From Anaeromassilibacillus sp. An250 (GTDB lineage Bacteria; Bacillota; Clostridia; Oscillospirales; Acutalibacteraceae): a stretch of DNA of 64,000 nt. Where the stretch lies: NCBI RefSeq assembly GCF_002159845.1, contig NZ_NFJK01000014.1, positions 27,455 to 91,454 on the forward strand. Direction: 5' to 3'. Below are positions 49,511-62,993 of this stretch, piece after piece. The stretch's first letter is position 1. The number at the start of each line of letters is the position of its first letter. Made by a program: the position numbers and the translations under genes. A model generated the notes under the pieces. It worked only from the letters and a program-made list of their open reading frames with translations. It ran no database searches and had not been told where the DNA came from.

Positions 49511-50545
49511 TTAATAGACACGGGTCTTGATGTCTTCTGCGGCGGTCTCCTGACGGAAGATGCCCTCTTCGGACTTGATCCATTTCTCAACGGTTTCGCC
49601 GTTTGCAAGCTTCTGGGCCGTCTCGAAGAAGACCGGGCCGAGCAGCGGGTTGCACTCGATGGTGACGTTTGCTTCGCCGGCAGCCATTGCTTCAAAGATC
49701 GCCTTGACGCCGTCGCAGGAAACGGTCTTGATGTCCTCGCCGGGCTTGAGGCCGGCTTCCTTGATGGCCTCGATTGCGCCGAGTACCATGTCGTCGTTGT
49801 GCGCATAAACGCCCTTGATGTCCGAGCCATAGGTCTTGAGGAAGGACTCCATGACTTCCTTGCCCTTTGCGCGGGTGAAGTCGCCGGTCTGGGATGCGAT
49901 GATCTCGATGTCCGGATATTCCGCTGCCATCTGATCTTCAAAGCCCTTCTTGCGGTCGTTCGCAGCGGAGGCGCCCACGGTGCCTTCGAGCTGTACGATC
50001 TTGCCGCTGTTGCCGATCAGCTTCGCCATTTCGTCGGCTGCGTTCTTGCCCTCTTCGATGAAGTCAGAGCCGATGAACGTTGCATAGAGGTCTTCCGGGA
50101 CGTCCGCCATACGGTCTACCAGGATGATCGGGATGCCTGCGTCCTTTGCCTCGGTGAATACGGCGTCCCAACCGGTCTCTACTACCGGCGCCAGGCCGAT
50201 GACGTCAACGCCCATATCGATAAAGGATTTGATTGCTTTGATCTGATTTTCCTGCTTCTGCTGTGCATCTGCAAATTTGAAATCGATGGTATCCAAATTC
50301 TGGCCTGCATAGAACTGGATGGAAGCGGTCTCCGCGTCGCGCCAGCCGGATTCCTGGCCGATCTGTGCAAAGCCGACTTTCAATTTTCCGTCGTCCGCGC
50401 CGCCTGCGTTCGTATCGCTTGTACTCTCGGTCGAAGCGGTGCCGTCGGTTGCTGCGGGGGTTTCTTCCGTGCTTCCGCATCCGGTCACACATGCGCTAAA
50501 CATCAATACGGAAAGGATAGCTGCTGCAAATCTTCTCATTTTCAT
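49511..50545 (-). CDS. Sugar-binding lipoprotein of the ABC importer (YtfQ-like)
   Basis: 344 residues: a lipoprotein signal (lipobox V-T-G-C, Cys about 23), a Thr/Ser/Asp-rich linker and a periplasmic-binding-protein type 1 domain (G-F-A-Q-I-G-Q-E-S-G-W-R, G-L-A-P-V-V-E-T-G-W-D, A-H-N-D-D-M-V-L-G-A). YtfQ proteins bind galactofuranose or arabinose-type furanoses. The gene heads the importer operon and is clearly homologous to the second half of the tandem binding protein at 35067-36950. The 50546-50778 region upstream should hold the operon promoter; I see no clear operator. Confidence 0.9.
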   Translation of the reverse strand: MKMRRFAAAILSVLMFSACVTGCGSTEETPAATDGTASTESTSDTNAGGADDGKLKVGFAQIGQESGWRDAETASIQFYAGQNLDTIDFKFADAQQKQENQIKAIKSFIDMGVDVIGLAPVVETGWDAVFTEAKDAGIPIILVDRMADVPEDLYATFIGSDFIEEGKNAADEMAKLIGNSGKIVQLEGTVGASAANDRKKGFEDQMAAEYPDIEIIASQTGDFTRAKGKEVMESFLKTYGSDIKGVYAHNDDMVLGAIEAIKEAGLKPGEDIKTVSCDGVKAIFEAMAAGEANVTIECNPLLGPVFFETAQKLANGETVEKWIKSEEGIFRQETAAEDIKTRVY

Positions 50546-50778
50546 AGATCGTTCCTCCTATGTAACTTTGACTGTTTGATTTGGGCCGGCCGGATTCTCC
50601 GCCTCCCCGGGGCCGTTCCCCTTTCGTTGTCTCTATTGTATCCGGTTTGGTTTTTAAAGTCTTTACGATAACAAAACCGGAATTTACAATATTTTAGCAG
50701 ACCATTCCGCTCTTCCTTTTTTGGCCGGCCTCCCAAAAGCGCGTCCCAGCCGCCCGTTTTCCCCCTCAATATAAGGAA

Positions 50779-50826
50779 AAATGCCATGCAAACGCAGGAA
50801 CGTTCCTACATTTGCATGGCATTTTT
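50779..50826 (-). terminator. Hairpin terminator between the SLOG gene and the ABC operon
   Basis: AAATGCCATGCAAA and TTTGCATGGCATTT form a 14-bp perfect stem followed by T residues. It lies 35 bases past the SLOG gene stop and works in either direction. Confidence 0.88.
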
Positions 50827-50860
50827 CACATGATGGTTCCAGATAAAACCCCTATCCCGT

Positions 50861-51337
50861 TCAAAATTCCGCCAGGTTGTTTATGCAAAGCAATCCCCGC
50901 TGTTCCCGCAGGCGGGCATACTTCCATGTCTGATAGGCGCCGTTGGAAACGCGGTAGACATAGGCAATCACGTAGTCGGAGGCGTCCACCACCATGCGGT
51001 TCAGGACCGGGATCGCCGCCTTCTCCGGGACCCGGGCCAGCTTCTTTGGATAGACGGCGCGTTCGCAGCCGGGCGGCAGTTCCATCCACTCCTGCTCCGG
51101 CGGATAGGCGAGCATCTGATAGAAGCGGATGTGCGGATACCGCGCTTTGATCTCCCCCAACACGGAAGCCGCCATGCGGTCAAAATTGCCGTAGGTGCCG
51201 ACAAAGAAGCGGTTCACCCCGCATTGCAGGATGTGCCTCTCCACTTCCTTGCGCAGCAGGGGATACAACCCATCGGGTGCATCCCGGTGCCCCATAAAGC
51301 AACAATTCTTGTAATGGCCCTTCTGTCCGGCGCGCAT
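50861..51337 (-). CDS. SLOG-fold protein (DUF1273-like)
   Basis: 158 residues: C-C-F-M-G-H-R-D-A-P near 12, V-G-T-Y-G-N-F-D-R-M-A-A near 48, and D-A-S-D-Y-V-I-A-Y-V near 122, the pattern of small SLOG nucleotide-binding proteins of the DUF1273/YspA kind. The role is unknown; SLOG domains bind nucleotides in stress or phage-related signalling. It is divergent from the XRE regulator at 51436. Confidence 0.65.
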   Translation of the reverse strand: MRAGQKGHYKNCCFMGHRDAPDGLYPLLRKEVERHILQCGVNRFFVGTYGNFDRMAASVLGEIKARYPHIRFYQMLAYPPEQEWMELPPGCERAVYPKKLARVPEKAAIPVLNRMVVDASDYVIAYVYRVSNGAYQTWKYARLREQRGLLCINNLAEF

Positions 51338-51435
51338 CGCTGCCCCCTGCCCTTCCGCTTGCGTTTATTTCTTATTTAGCATAACATAGATACGCATCCT
51401 TGTATATGGGAAATGGCCGCAGAGGAGGGCTCCTG

Positions 51436-51687
51436 ATGGAAAAATTAAAGGCCGATCTCAACATGGGAAACAACCTGCGCCGCCTCCGAAAGGCGAACGG
51501 GCTGACACAGGACCAGTTGGTGGCCCGGCTGGGCATCCTCGGCCTTTCCACCACGCGGGGCCTGTATTCCCGCTACGAAACCGGCGAGCTGAATATCCCG
51601 ATCCGCCTGCTGGTTGCGCTGCATCAGATCTACCATTGCAGCTACGGTTGCTTTTTTGAAGGGCTGACGCTGGGCGAAATGGGCTGA
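51436..51687 (+). CDS. XRE-family helix-turn-helix regulator
   Basis: 83 residues: a basic helix-turn-helix L-R-R-L-R-K-A-N-G-L-T-Q-D-Q-L-V-A-R-L-G near 18-37 and Y-S-R-Y-E-T-G-E-L-N-I-P. GAGGAGG lies 7 bases upstream of the ATG at 51436. It is divergent from the SLOG gene and might regulate that small interval. The following 51690-51970 stretch holds several hairpins (e.g. CGGGCCCCG/CGGGGCCCG near 51750-51783) and no gene. Confidence 0.8.
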   Translation: MEKLKADLNMGNNLRRLRKANGLTQDQLVARLGILGLSTTRGLYSRYETGELNIPIRLLVALHQIYHCSYGCFFEGLTLGEMG

Positions 51688-51971
51688 CCGGGTTGCGCGC
51701 ATCCCGCAGGCGCTTTCCGTGCGGACAACTCTGCCGGAAATGCACAAAACGGGCCCCGCCCTCCACTTGGGAGAACGGGGCCCGCTTCATCGATTGCCAT
51801 TCCATGGTCCCTTATATGAAATTTATTCCCCGGGAAACCGTTTCCCCGGAAATCCCGGGGCGGCTTTGTTTTCCACCGGAAGCTTCCATCCTGTGGAAAA
51901 CTTCCCCCGCTTTATGGAGCCGCCGCCCGCTTGGAAGGCATTCCAAAGCCGCAGCCAGCCCCTGCGGCCGC

Positions 51972-52991
51972 TCAGCAGGGCAGTTCCCTTCCCACGGCGG
52001 CGGCCACTGCGCCAACCTTTTTGACCAACGCCTGGTATTCCGGAATGGTGAGCTGCTGGGCCGCGTCGCTCATGGCGACCTTCGGCTCCGGATGCACTTC
52101 GATAATCAGGCCGTCCGCCCCGGCGGCGATCCCCGCCAGGGACAGGCTTTCAATGTAGCGCGATTTCCCCGCCGCATGGGAGGGGTCGATGATGATCGGC
52201 AGGCTGCTGCGCTCCTTGACCACCGGCACCGCGGAGACATCCAGCGTATTGCGCGTGGCGGTTTCAAAGGTACGGATTCCGCGTTCGCATAATACAACAT
52301 TATAATTGCCTTCGCTCATAATGTATTCGGCAGCGTCCAGCCATTCCTCAATCGTGGAGGCGATGCCGCGCTTGAGCAGCACCGGCACCTTCGAGCGGCC
52401 GATCTCGCGCAGCAGGCGGAAATTCTGCATGTTGCGCGCGCCCACCTGGAACATATCGCAGTATTTGGCCGCCGTGTCGATCTGGTCATGGGAGATCACT
52501 TCGCTGACGACCTTGAGGCCCGTGGCGTCCGCCGCCTTGCGGAGCAGCTTGAAGCCCTCGTCCTCCATGCCCTGGAACGCATACGGCGAGGTGCGCGGCT
52601 TATACGCGCCGCCGCGCAGGAATGTTGCGCCCGCTGCCTTGACCCCTTGGGCCGCCTCCAGGATCTGTTCCTCGCTCTCGACCGCGCAGGGGCCCGCCAT
52701 CAGGACCAGCTGTTTCCCGCCGATCCTCTGGCCGCCCACCTCTGCAACGCGCCCATCCGGGCACATCTCCCGGCTGGCCAGCTTATAGGAATGCATGATG
52801 GGCACGCACTTCTCCACGCCGTCCATCAATTCCAGGTTGGCGTCCGCCAGCCTGCTCTTGTCGCCCAGCACGCCGATGATGGTCGCCTGGGCGCCAGTGG
52901 AAAGGTTTGCCCCGAGGCCGTGTGCCTTCAGGACTTCTACGATTTTATCAACGTTCTCCTGGGTGGAGCCGTGTTTCATGACAATAATCAT
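51972..52991 (-). CDS. aroF: 3-deoxy-7-phosphoheptulonate synthase
   Basis: 339 residues of the AroF type Ib family: an N-terminal ferredoxin-like domain (1-70) and a TIM barrel with M-A-G-P-C-A-V-E-S, G-A-Y-K-P-R-T-S-P, Q-V-G-A-R-N-M-Q-N and I-I-D-P-S-H-A-A-G-K. It condenses phosphoenolpyruvate and erythrose 4-phosphate, the first step of aromatic amino-acid synthesis. It stands alone here. The start M-I-I-V-M-K at 52991 is the usual one. Confidence 0.95.
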   Translation of the reverse strand: MIIVMKHGSTQENVDKIVEVLKAHGLGANLSTGAQATIIGVLGDKSRLADANLELMDGVEKCVPIMHSYKLASREMCPDGRVAEVGGQRIGGKQLVLMAGPCAVESEEQILEAAQGVKAAGATFLRGGAYKPRTSPYAFQGMEDEGFKLLRKAADATGLKVVSEVISHDQIDTAAKYCDMFQVGARNMQNFRLLREIGRSKVPVLLKRGIASTIEEWLDAAEYIMSEGNYNVVLCERGIRTFETATRNTLDVSAVPVVKERSSLPIIIDPSHAAGKSRYIESLSLAGIAAGADGLIIEVHPEPKVAMSDAAQQLTIPEYQALVKKVGAVAAAVGRELPC

Positions 52992-53202
52992 ACGATCACT
53001 CCTGTCTGTACTTTTATTACTTTATGCTTTAAAGCGCTAAATAACATTATATAGAAAACCGTGCAAAAAAACAAGGGGGATCTACAAAACCTCTGCATGG
53101 ATGTTGTTTCCGGTTTGTTGCAGAACATGCGCCCGGCACGCAATTGCGCCACGCAGATCTGGCGCGGCTGCGCAAAAACGGCAAAAAAGCATATGAAATT
53201 AT

Positions 53203-53231
53203 AAAAAAACAGCCACCCTATTGGGTGACTG
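53203..53231 (-). terminator. Terminator of the 5S rRNA gene
   Basis: CAGTCACCC and GGGTGGCTG pair across AATA, followed by seven T on the minus strand, 8 bases after the 5S end. Confidence 0.92.
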
Positions 53232-53238
53232 CTTTGAT

Positions 53239-53353
<115 letters not shown>

Positions 53354-53390
53354 CTATTCAATTCTTGTCGTCCTCACTGGCGACTCCCAT

Positions 53391-53419
53391 ATAATAGCAC
53401 AGGATATTTGAAAATGCAA
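53391..53419 (-). promoter_or_regulatory. Promoter of the solitary 5S rRNA
   Basis: On the minus strand TTGCAT (53419-53414) and TATTAT (53396-53391) are 17 bases apart. The 5S sequence starts 37 bases downstream of the -10 element. Confidence 0.75.
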
Positions 53420-57738
<4,319 letters not shown>

Positions 57739-57788
57739 TCGTGGACTGGACATCAAAATAAAAGGGAAGACTTCTTCCCGATAACGGT

Positions 57789-57829
57789 AAGGCCCCAACC
57801 CCGGGAGTTCCCAGGGTTGGGGCTTTTTG
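57789..57829 (+). terminator. Terminator after the GH63 gene
   Basis: AGGCCCCAACCC pairs with GGGTTGGGGCTT around a CGGGAGTTCCCA loop and is followed by TTTTT. Confidence 0.92.
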
Positions 57830-57839
57830 TGTTTGTAGA

Positions 57840-58161
57840 ATATGTTACAACGGTTTTCGCTCGATAGAGGGAAATGCCTGCACGGTTTATTCTGTGTTGG
57901 CAAAGGGATTCTCAGGAATAAATAGGAAATGTAAAGGATCTAAAAAGGTAAATATAAACGCGAAATTCGTAGGGCAGCGATTCAAATTAGGTAGAAACTT
58001 AACGAAAACAGACAGAACAAAGAGAAAAAAATATTTAAAATTTATAGATTGGGTATATCTTTTTATGATCTTTTATGCTATACTAGACACGAACTACCCG
58101 TAAAGAGGAAAAATCCTTTTGTTCGGACAAACTGGTTAGAAAATGAAATGGAGGTAACATC
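57840..58161. other. AT-rich leader before the TasA-like gene
   Basis: No gene is convincing; a 69-codon frame (57894-58103) lacks a ribosome-binding site and resembles random A-rich coding. A TATACT at 58078-58083 is a likely -10 element with a poor -35. The gene start has GGAGG 7 bases upstream. Confidence 0.4.
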
Positions 58162-59520
58162 ATGCAAAAGACCAAAAAGAGCAGAGCGATTCTATCGGGT
58201 ATATCTGTATTGCTGGTTCTGTGCCTATTGGCGGGAGGAACAATGGCATGGTTCACAGATACGGAAAAGGTAAACACGAATTTTACGGCCGGCATATTGG
58301 ACATCAGTGTAAAGCCGGGCGAAGCTGCGTCCACAGATTTAACCTTTGATAATCTCCGCCCGATGCAGCTTAAAAATTTCAACGCGGAACTGGCGGGCAA
58401 TGGTTCGGACAAATGGACCAACGACGTCACGCAGAACAACACCACGGGCGTATACCCTGGCGATTATGCCGATCCTGTTCCGGCCTACTTTAAGCCGGTC
58501 GTCATCACAAACGACGGCACCCTGCCCACCAAGGTGCAGATTTCCCTGGAATTGGGCGAAGGCTGTGCAGACGGAGAGCCGGCTCTGACCGAGGATGGCT
58601 TCACCATCACCCAGGGCAAGACGGAGGCATGTGACAACGGCCTGAAGGAAGCCCTCAAGGTGTTTGTCTATTATAATAGAAACGACCCGAACTCCGGTGC
58701 CTGGACGCAGGTTGCGGATGTCAACCTGAACACGGATTATGCAGGCGCGGACGATGGGGCTCGCGATACATACACAACCGTGATGATCCCGGCGGGCGAA
58801 AGCGTGCGCTATGTGATCGCGGGCTATCTGCCGGAGAATGCCGGCAACGCCTACCAGGGCCAGCACTACCACGGCAAGCTTGTCCTGAACGCCTATCAGA
58901 TGGATACGACCGATGGCGGCGATCCGGATAACATTGAGATTAATGAAGTGAATAAGGACCTGCTGCAGGATCTGTATGATAAATTGAGCATACTGCTCCC
59001 GCTGGAAGGAAATTTCCTCCCTGACACATGGCAGGACTTTGTAAATGCCATGAACCAGGCCAAGGACGTGCTGGACAATGCGGATGCGACCGCCGATGAG
59101 ATTGCGAACGCATTTGAGAAATTGATGGACAGCAGTGTGAACTTGGTGATGGAACAGAGCCCGGATGAGAATCTGGCCTATATCATCGAAAAGGCAGAAT
59201 CCATTGTACCTGCTGTTGACGCGGGCCAATATGAAGAAGCCGGTATAGAGAAATTCCGCGCGGCGCTTGCCAGAGCGAAAGAAGTCCAGGCGGATCCGAG
59301 CGCTTCTTATTCCGATATTCAGGAAGCTACCTACAATCTGAATGAGGCAATGATGAACCTGCGCCTGAAGGACAACACCAATGGCATCACCACGTTTGCG
59401 GCGAATACGGCCGACCCGATGGATGTACAGGTTGCCCTGTTCCTGACGCAGTATGTGGCAGAGAGAGATAATCTCAATGCAGTGGATACAGCGGAAGCAT
59501 TCTTTGGCTTCTTGGGATAA
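58162..59520 (+). CDS. TasA/camelysin-like SipW-dependent surface protein with FIVAR modules
   Basis: 452 residues. The N-terminus is the SipW-type signal: K-K-S-R, a hydrophobic run, then G-G-T-M-A-W-F-T-D-T-E-K-V-N-T-N-F-T-A-G, diagnostic for TasA/CalY family. The beta-sandwich domain (about 30-250) carries N-D-G-T-L-P-T-K-V and P-A-G-E-S-V-R-Y-V-I-A-G-Y-L. Two FIVAR-like helical modules follow (about 270-425). TasA proteins form matrix fibres. No SipW signal peptidase gene is in the window. FIVAR modules are shared with the GH63 and GH27 proteins, suggesting a common cell-surface arrangement. Confidence 0.82.
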   Translation: MQKTKKSRAILSGISVLLVLCLLAGGTMAWFTDTEKVNTNFTAGILDISVKPGEAASTDLTFDNLRPMQLKNFNAELAGNGSDKWTNDVTQNNTTGVYPGDYADPVPAYFKPVVITNDGTLPTKVQISLELGEGCADGEPALTEDGFTITQGKTEACDNGLKEALKVFVYYNRNDPNSGAWTQVADVNLNTDYAGADDGARDTYTTVMIPAGESVRYVIAGYLPENAGNAYQGQHYHGKLVLNAYQMDTTDGGDPDNIEINEVNKDLLQDLYDKLSILLPLEGNFLPDTWQDFVNAMNQAKDVLDNADATADEIANAFEKLMDSSVNLVMEQSPDENLAYIIEKAESIVPAVDAGQYEEAGIEKFRAALARAKEVQADPSASYSDIQEATYNLNEAMMNLRLKDNTNGITTFAANTADPMDVQVALFLTQYVAERDNLNAVDTAEAFFGFLG

Positions 59521-59594
59521 GAAGTAGAGAATCCACAAGGATTGCACGGATTTCGTCTGAAGTCCGGCACGAGTGAGCATTTCTTGCAAATCGA

Positions 59595-59622
59595 GGCCCC
59601 CGGCATATGCCGGGGGCCTTCT
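59595..59622 (+). terminator. Terminator after the TasA-like gene
   Basis: GGCCCCCGGCAT and ATGCCGGGGGCC are a perfect palindromic stem followed by a short T-rich run (TTCTT). Confidence 0.75.
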
Positions 59623-59686
59623 TGCGTCCATTTGGAAAAGCACGTATAATAGAACCCAAGAATCCAAGAAAAAGGAGAAACATTCC

Positions 59687-60790
59687 ATGCCTGTTATCCA
59701 AATGGTTGAAGTCTTTCCCGAACAGGTGGACGAGCTGGCCGCTTTGGCAAAGCCCATCTGGACGGATCATTTTACCCCCATCATCGGCGCGGAGCAGACC
59801 GCTTACATGATTGAAAAATTCCAGTCGGCCCCGGCCATGCGCGCACAGATGGCAAACGAAGGGTATCACTACTATTTCTTCTTATACGACGGCCAGAAGG
59901 CCGGGTACACCGGCATCCGCCGCGACGGGGACAGCCTGTTCCTCAGCAAAATCTATGTGGAAAAGTCCTTCCGGCACAAGGGGATCGCATCCCACGGCAT
60001 CGCCTTTATGACCGACCTCTGCCGCCGCGAGGGATTGCGGAAAATTTGGCTCACGGTCAATAAACACAACGACGGGTCCATCGCCTGCTACCGGTCGCGG
60101 GGCTTTACCGTCGCCTATCCGCTCGTGACGGACATCGGCAACGGCTTTGTGATGGACGACTATGTGATGGAAAAATGGGTTGCGCCCCGCACCCTCCTGT
60201 ATGTGGATACCTGCCTGCGCACGGGCAGCCGGACGCGCGAACTGGCGGACGCGTTCCTCAACGCCTATCGGAAGGCGCATCCCCAGGATACCGTCGATGT
60301 GGTCCGCTTGGCAGAGGCGGACATCCATTGCATCCGCGGCGAAGAGCTGGAACGCCGGGAGGCGCTCAAGAGTCAAGGCAAGATCGACGCGCCGGAGTTC
60401 GCCGAGGCCCGCCGGTTCGCCGCGGCGGACGGCATCGTGGTCGCCGCGCCCATGTGGGAGCTGAGCTTCCCGGCCATCCTGAAAGCGTATATCGAGACGG
60501 TATCCGTGCCGGGAATCACGTTCCGCTATGGCGAGGGCGATACCGGCTGCATCGGGTGCTGCAAGGCGAGCCGTTTGCTCTATCTGACCACCCGGGGCGG
60601 CCTCTATACCGGGGCGGCGTCCGGTTTGGAGTTGGGCGAAAAAGAGATGAAGGCCCTCTCGCAGTTCTTCGGCATCCCGGGCTTCGATTGCCTCTTTGCA
60701 GAGGGGACGGACCTTCTCCCGCCGGAAGAGGTCGCAGAGCGGATGGAGCAGGCGAAGAGCGCGGCGGCGCAGATGGCAAGGGTATGGTGA
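59687..60790 (+). CDS. GNAT acetyltransferase fused to a flavodoxin-like quinone reductase
   Basis: 367 residues with two domains. Residues about 1-165 form a GNAT N-acetyltransferase (L-F-L-S-K-I-Y-V-E-K-S-F-R-H-K-G-I-A-S-H-G, then I-W-L-T-V-N-K-H-N-D-G-S-I-A-C-Y). Residues about 167-367 are an NADPH-dependent FMN reductase/azoreductase-like fold (L-L-Y-V-D-T-C-L-R-T-G-S-R-T, V-V-A-A-P-M-W-E-L-S-F-P-A-I-L-K-A-Y-I-E). The frame crosses the junction without a break. AAGGAG lies 9 bases before the ATG at 59687. The substrates of either part are unknown. It is followed at 4 bases by tex. Confidence 0.85.
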   Translation: MPVIQMVEVFPEQVDELAALAKPIWTDHFTPIIGAEQTAYMIEKFQSAPAMRAQMANEGYHYYFFLYDGQKAGYTGIRRDGDSLFLSKIYVEKSFRHKGIASHGIAFMTDLCRREGLRKIWLTVNKHNDGSIACYRSRGFTVAYPLVTDIGNGFVMDDYVMEKWVAPRTLLYVDTCLRTGSRTRELADAFLNAYRKAHPQDTVDVVRLAEADIHCIRGEELERREALKSQGKIDAPEFAEARRFAAADGIVVAAPMWELSFPAILKAYIETVSVPGITFRYGEGDTGCIGCCKASRLLYLTTRGGLYTGAASGLELGEKEMKALSQFFGIPGFDCLFAEGTDLLPPEEVAERMEQAKSAAAQMARVW

Positions 60791-60794
60791 GCGG

Positions 60795-62993
60795 ATGGAT
60801 TTTGTAACGATACTTTCAGAGCAGTTCCACCTCAAAAATTGGCAGGTGGAAAAGGTCATAGAGTTGATCGACGAGGGAAACACCATCCCGTTTATCGCGC
60901 GGTACCGCAAGGAGGCCCACGGTTCCCTGGACGACCAGACGCTGCGCGAAATTGCGGAGCGACTGGAATACCTGCGCGGGCTGGAGAAACGCCGCCAGGA
61001 GGTGGCGAGCCTCATCACGGCCGCGGGCAGCATGACCGAAGAGATTGCCGCGGCCCTGGACGGCGCTTCGACCCTGTCGGAGATCGAGGACATCTACCGC
61101 CCCTTCCGGCCGAAGCGCAAGACGCGCGCGTCCGTGGCGCGGCAGAAGGGCCTGGAGCCCCTCGCGCAGGAAATCTACAAGCAGGACCCAACGGCTTCCT
61201 ACCCCATCGACCTGGCGGAAGCCTACGTCAACCCCGAATTGGGCGTGGAGACGCCGGAGGACGCGCTCGCGGGCGCAAAGGACATCATCGCGGAGTGGAT
61301 TTCGGACGACGCCGGGATCCGCAAGCGTTTGCGCGTGGTGACGATGGCGCAGGGCGAGCTGGTCAGCAAGGCCGCCAAGCCGGAGGAGGAATCCGTCTAT
61401 GAGCCGTACTACGACTTCCGGCAACCTCTGCGGCAGCTGGCGGGGCACCGCGTCCTGGCGGCCGACCGCGGCGAACGCGAGGGCTTCTTGAAGGTGAGCG
61501 TGGCGCTGGACCCGGCGCGCGGGCTGAACATCGTGTATTCGGTCGCGGTCAAGGAGGGGTCCCCCTGCACGGACGCGGTGCGCGAAGCGGCCGAGGACGC
61601 TTACAGCCGCCTGATTTTCCCCGCGATCGAGCGGGAGGTGCGCAACACCCTGACGGAAAACGCGGACGAAGCCGCGATCAAGGTCTTTTCCGTCAACCTG
61701 CGCCAGCTCTTGATGCAGCCGCCGGTCAAGGGGCGCGTGGCGATGGGCCTGGACCCCGGCTACCGCACGGGCTGCAAAGTGGCGGTGGTGGATGCGACCG
61801 GCCGCGTGCTGGATACGGGCGTGATCTATCCCACGCATTCCAAGGCGAAGGTCGAGGAGGCGAAGAAGACCGTCTCCGAGTTGATCCGCAAGCACGGGGT
61901 GCAGGTGATCGCCATCGGCAACGGTACGGCCAGCAAGGAGACCGAAATCTTTGCCGCGGAAGTGATCCACGAGCTGGGCGCCGGGGTTTCATACATGGTG
62001 GTGAGCGAGGCGGGCGCGTCCGTCTATTCCGCCAGCAAGCTGGCCGCCCAGGAGTTCCCGGATTTCGACGTGACCCTGCGCAGCGCGGTTTCCATCGCGC
62101 GGCGCTTGCAGGACCCGCTCGCGGAGCTGGTCAAGATTGACCCGAAGGCGATCGGCGTGGGGCAGTACCAGCACGATATGCCGCCCAAGCGCTTAAACGA
62201 GGCGCTCTCCGGCGTGGTGGAGGACTGCGTGAACACCGTGGGCGTGGACTTGAACACGGCGTCCCCGGCCCTGCTGGAAAAGGTTTCCGGCGTATCGTCC
62301 GCCGTATCGAAGAACATTGTGAAGTACCGCGAGGAGAACGGCGCATTCCAAAGCCGGTCGGAGCTCAAGAAGGTGCCGAAGCTCGGCCCCAAGGCGTTTG
62401 AGCAGTGCGCGGGCTTCCTGCGCGTGAGCGAGAGCAAAAACGTGTTGGACAATACTGCCGTGCACCCGGAGAGCTATGCGGTGGCGAAGGCCCTCTTGGA
62501 GCGCTGTGGCTTCACGTTGGAGGATGTGCGCGCGGGAAGGCTGGACGGCCTGCGGGACAAGGTGGCACAGGCCGGCGAGGAGGCGCTTGCCAAGCAGCTG
62601 GACACCGGCGTCCCGACCCTGCGGGATATCGTCACAGAGCTATTGCGCCCCGGGCGCGACCCGCGCGACGAGCTGCCGCCGCCCCTGCTGCGCACGGACG
62701 TGCTGAGCATGGAGGACCTCAAGCCCGGCATGGAGCTGATGGGAACCGTGCGCAACGTGATCGATTTCGGCGCGTTCATCGACATCGGGGTGCACCAGGA
62801 CGGCCTGGTACACATCTCCCAGATCAGCGACCGGTACATCAAACACCCCAGCGAGGTGCTCAAGGTCGGCGACATTGTGAAGGTCTGGGTGCTCTCCGTA
62901 GACACCAAAAAGAAGCGCATTTCCCTCACCATGCGGGCACGCAGTGCCCCTCGCGCCTCCGGCGAGAGCCACGTAAGCGAAGCGGAATCCTGA
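60795..62993 (+). CDS. tex: Tex-family S1 RNA-binding transcription accessory protein
   Basis: 732 residues: Tex N-terminal domain (I-P-F-I-A-R-Y-R-K-E-A, Y-R-P-F-R-P-K-R-K-T-R), a YqgF-like nuclease fold (G-L-D-P-G-Y-R-T-G-C-K-V-A-V-V-D), helix-hairpin-helix domain (about 480-560) and C-terminal S1 domain (about 640-715; G-T-V-R-N-V-I-D-F-G-A-F-I-D-I-G). Tex proteins bind single-stranded nucleic acids on the transcription machinery. The tail after the S1 domain (about the last 16 residues) is encoded by the first copy of an interspersed repeat described at 62951-63320. Confidence 0.95.
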   Translation: MDFVTILSEQFHLKNWQVEKVIELIDEGNTIPFIARYRKEAHGSLDDQTLREIAERLEYLRGLEKRRQEVASLITAAGSMTEEIAAALDGASTLSEIEDIYRPFRPKRKTRASVARQKGLEPLAQEIYKQDPTASYPIDLAEAYVNPELGVETPEDALAGAKDIIAEWISDDAGIRKRLRVVTMAQGELVSKAAKPEEESVYEPYYDFRQPLRQLAGHRVLAADRGEREGFLKVSVALDPARGLNIVYSVAVKEGSPCTDAVREAAEDAYSRLIFPAIEREVRNTLTENADEAAIKVFSVNLRQLLMQPPVKGRVAMGLDPGYRTGCKVAVVDATGRVLDTGVIYPTHSKAKVEEAKKTVSELIRKHGVQVIAIGNGTASKETEIFAAEVIHELGAGVSYMVVSEAGASVYSASKLAAQEFPDFDVTLRSAVSIARRLQDPLAELVKIDPKAIGVGQYQHDMPPKRLNEALSGVVEDCVNTVGVDLNTASPALLEKVSGVSSAVSKNIVKYREENGAFQSRSELKKVPKLGPKAFEQCAGFLRVSESKNVLDNTAVHPESYAVAKALLERCGFTLEDVRAGRLDGLRDKVAQAGEEALAKQLDTGVPTLRDIVTELLRPGRDPRDELPPPLLRTDVLSMEDLKPGMELMGTVRNVIDFGAFIDIGVHQDGLVHISQISDRYIKHPSEVLKVGDIVKVWVLSVDTKKKRISLTMRARSAPRASGESHVSEAES

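Noticed and set aside
57894..58103. 69-codon plus-strand frame before the TasA-like gene
   Set aside because: No ribosome-binding site, Lys-rich random composition, and it covers the likely promoter of the next gene.
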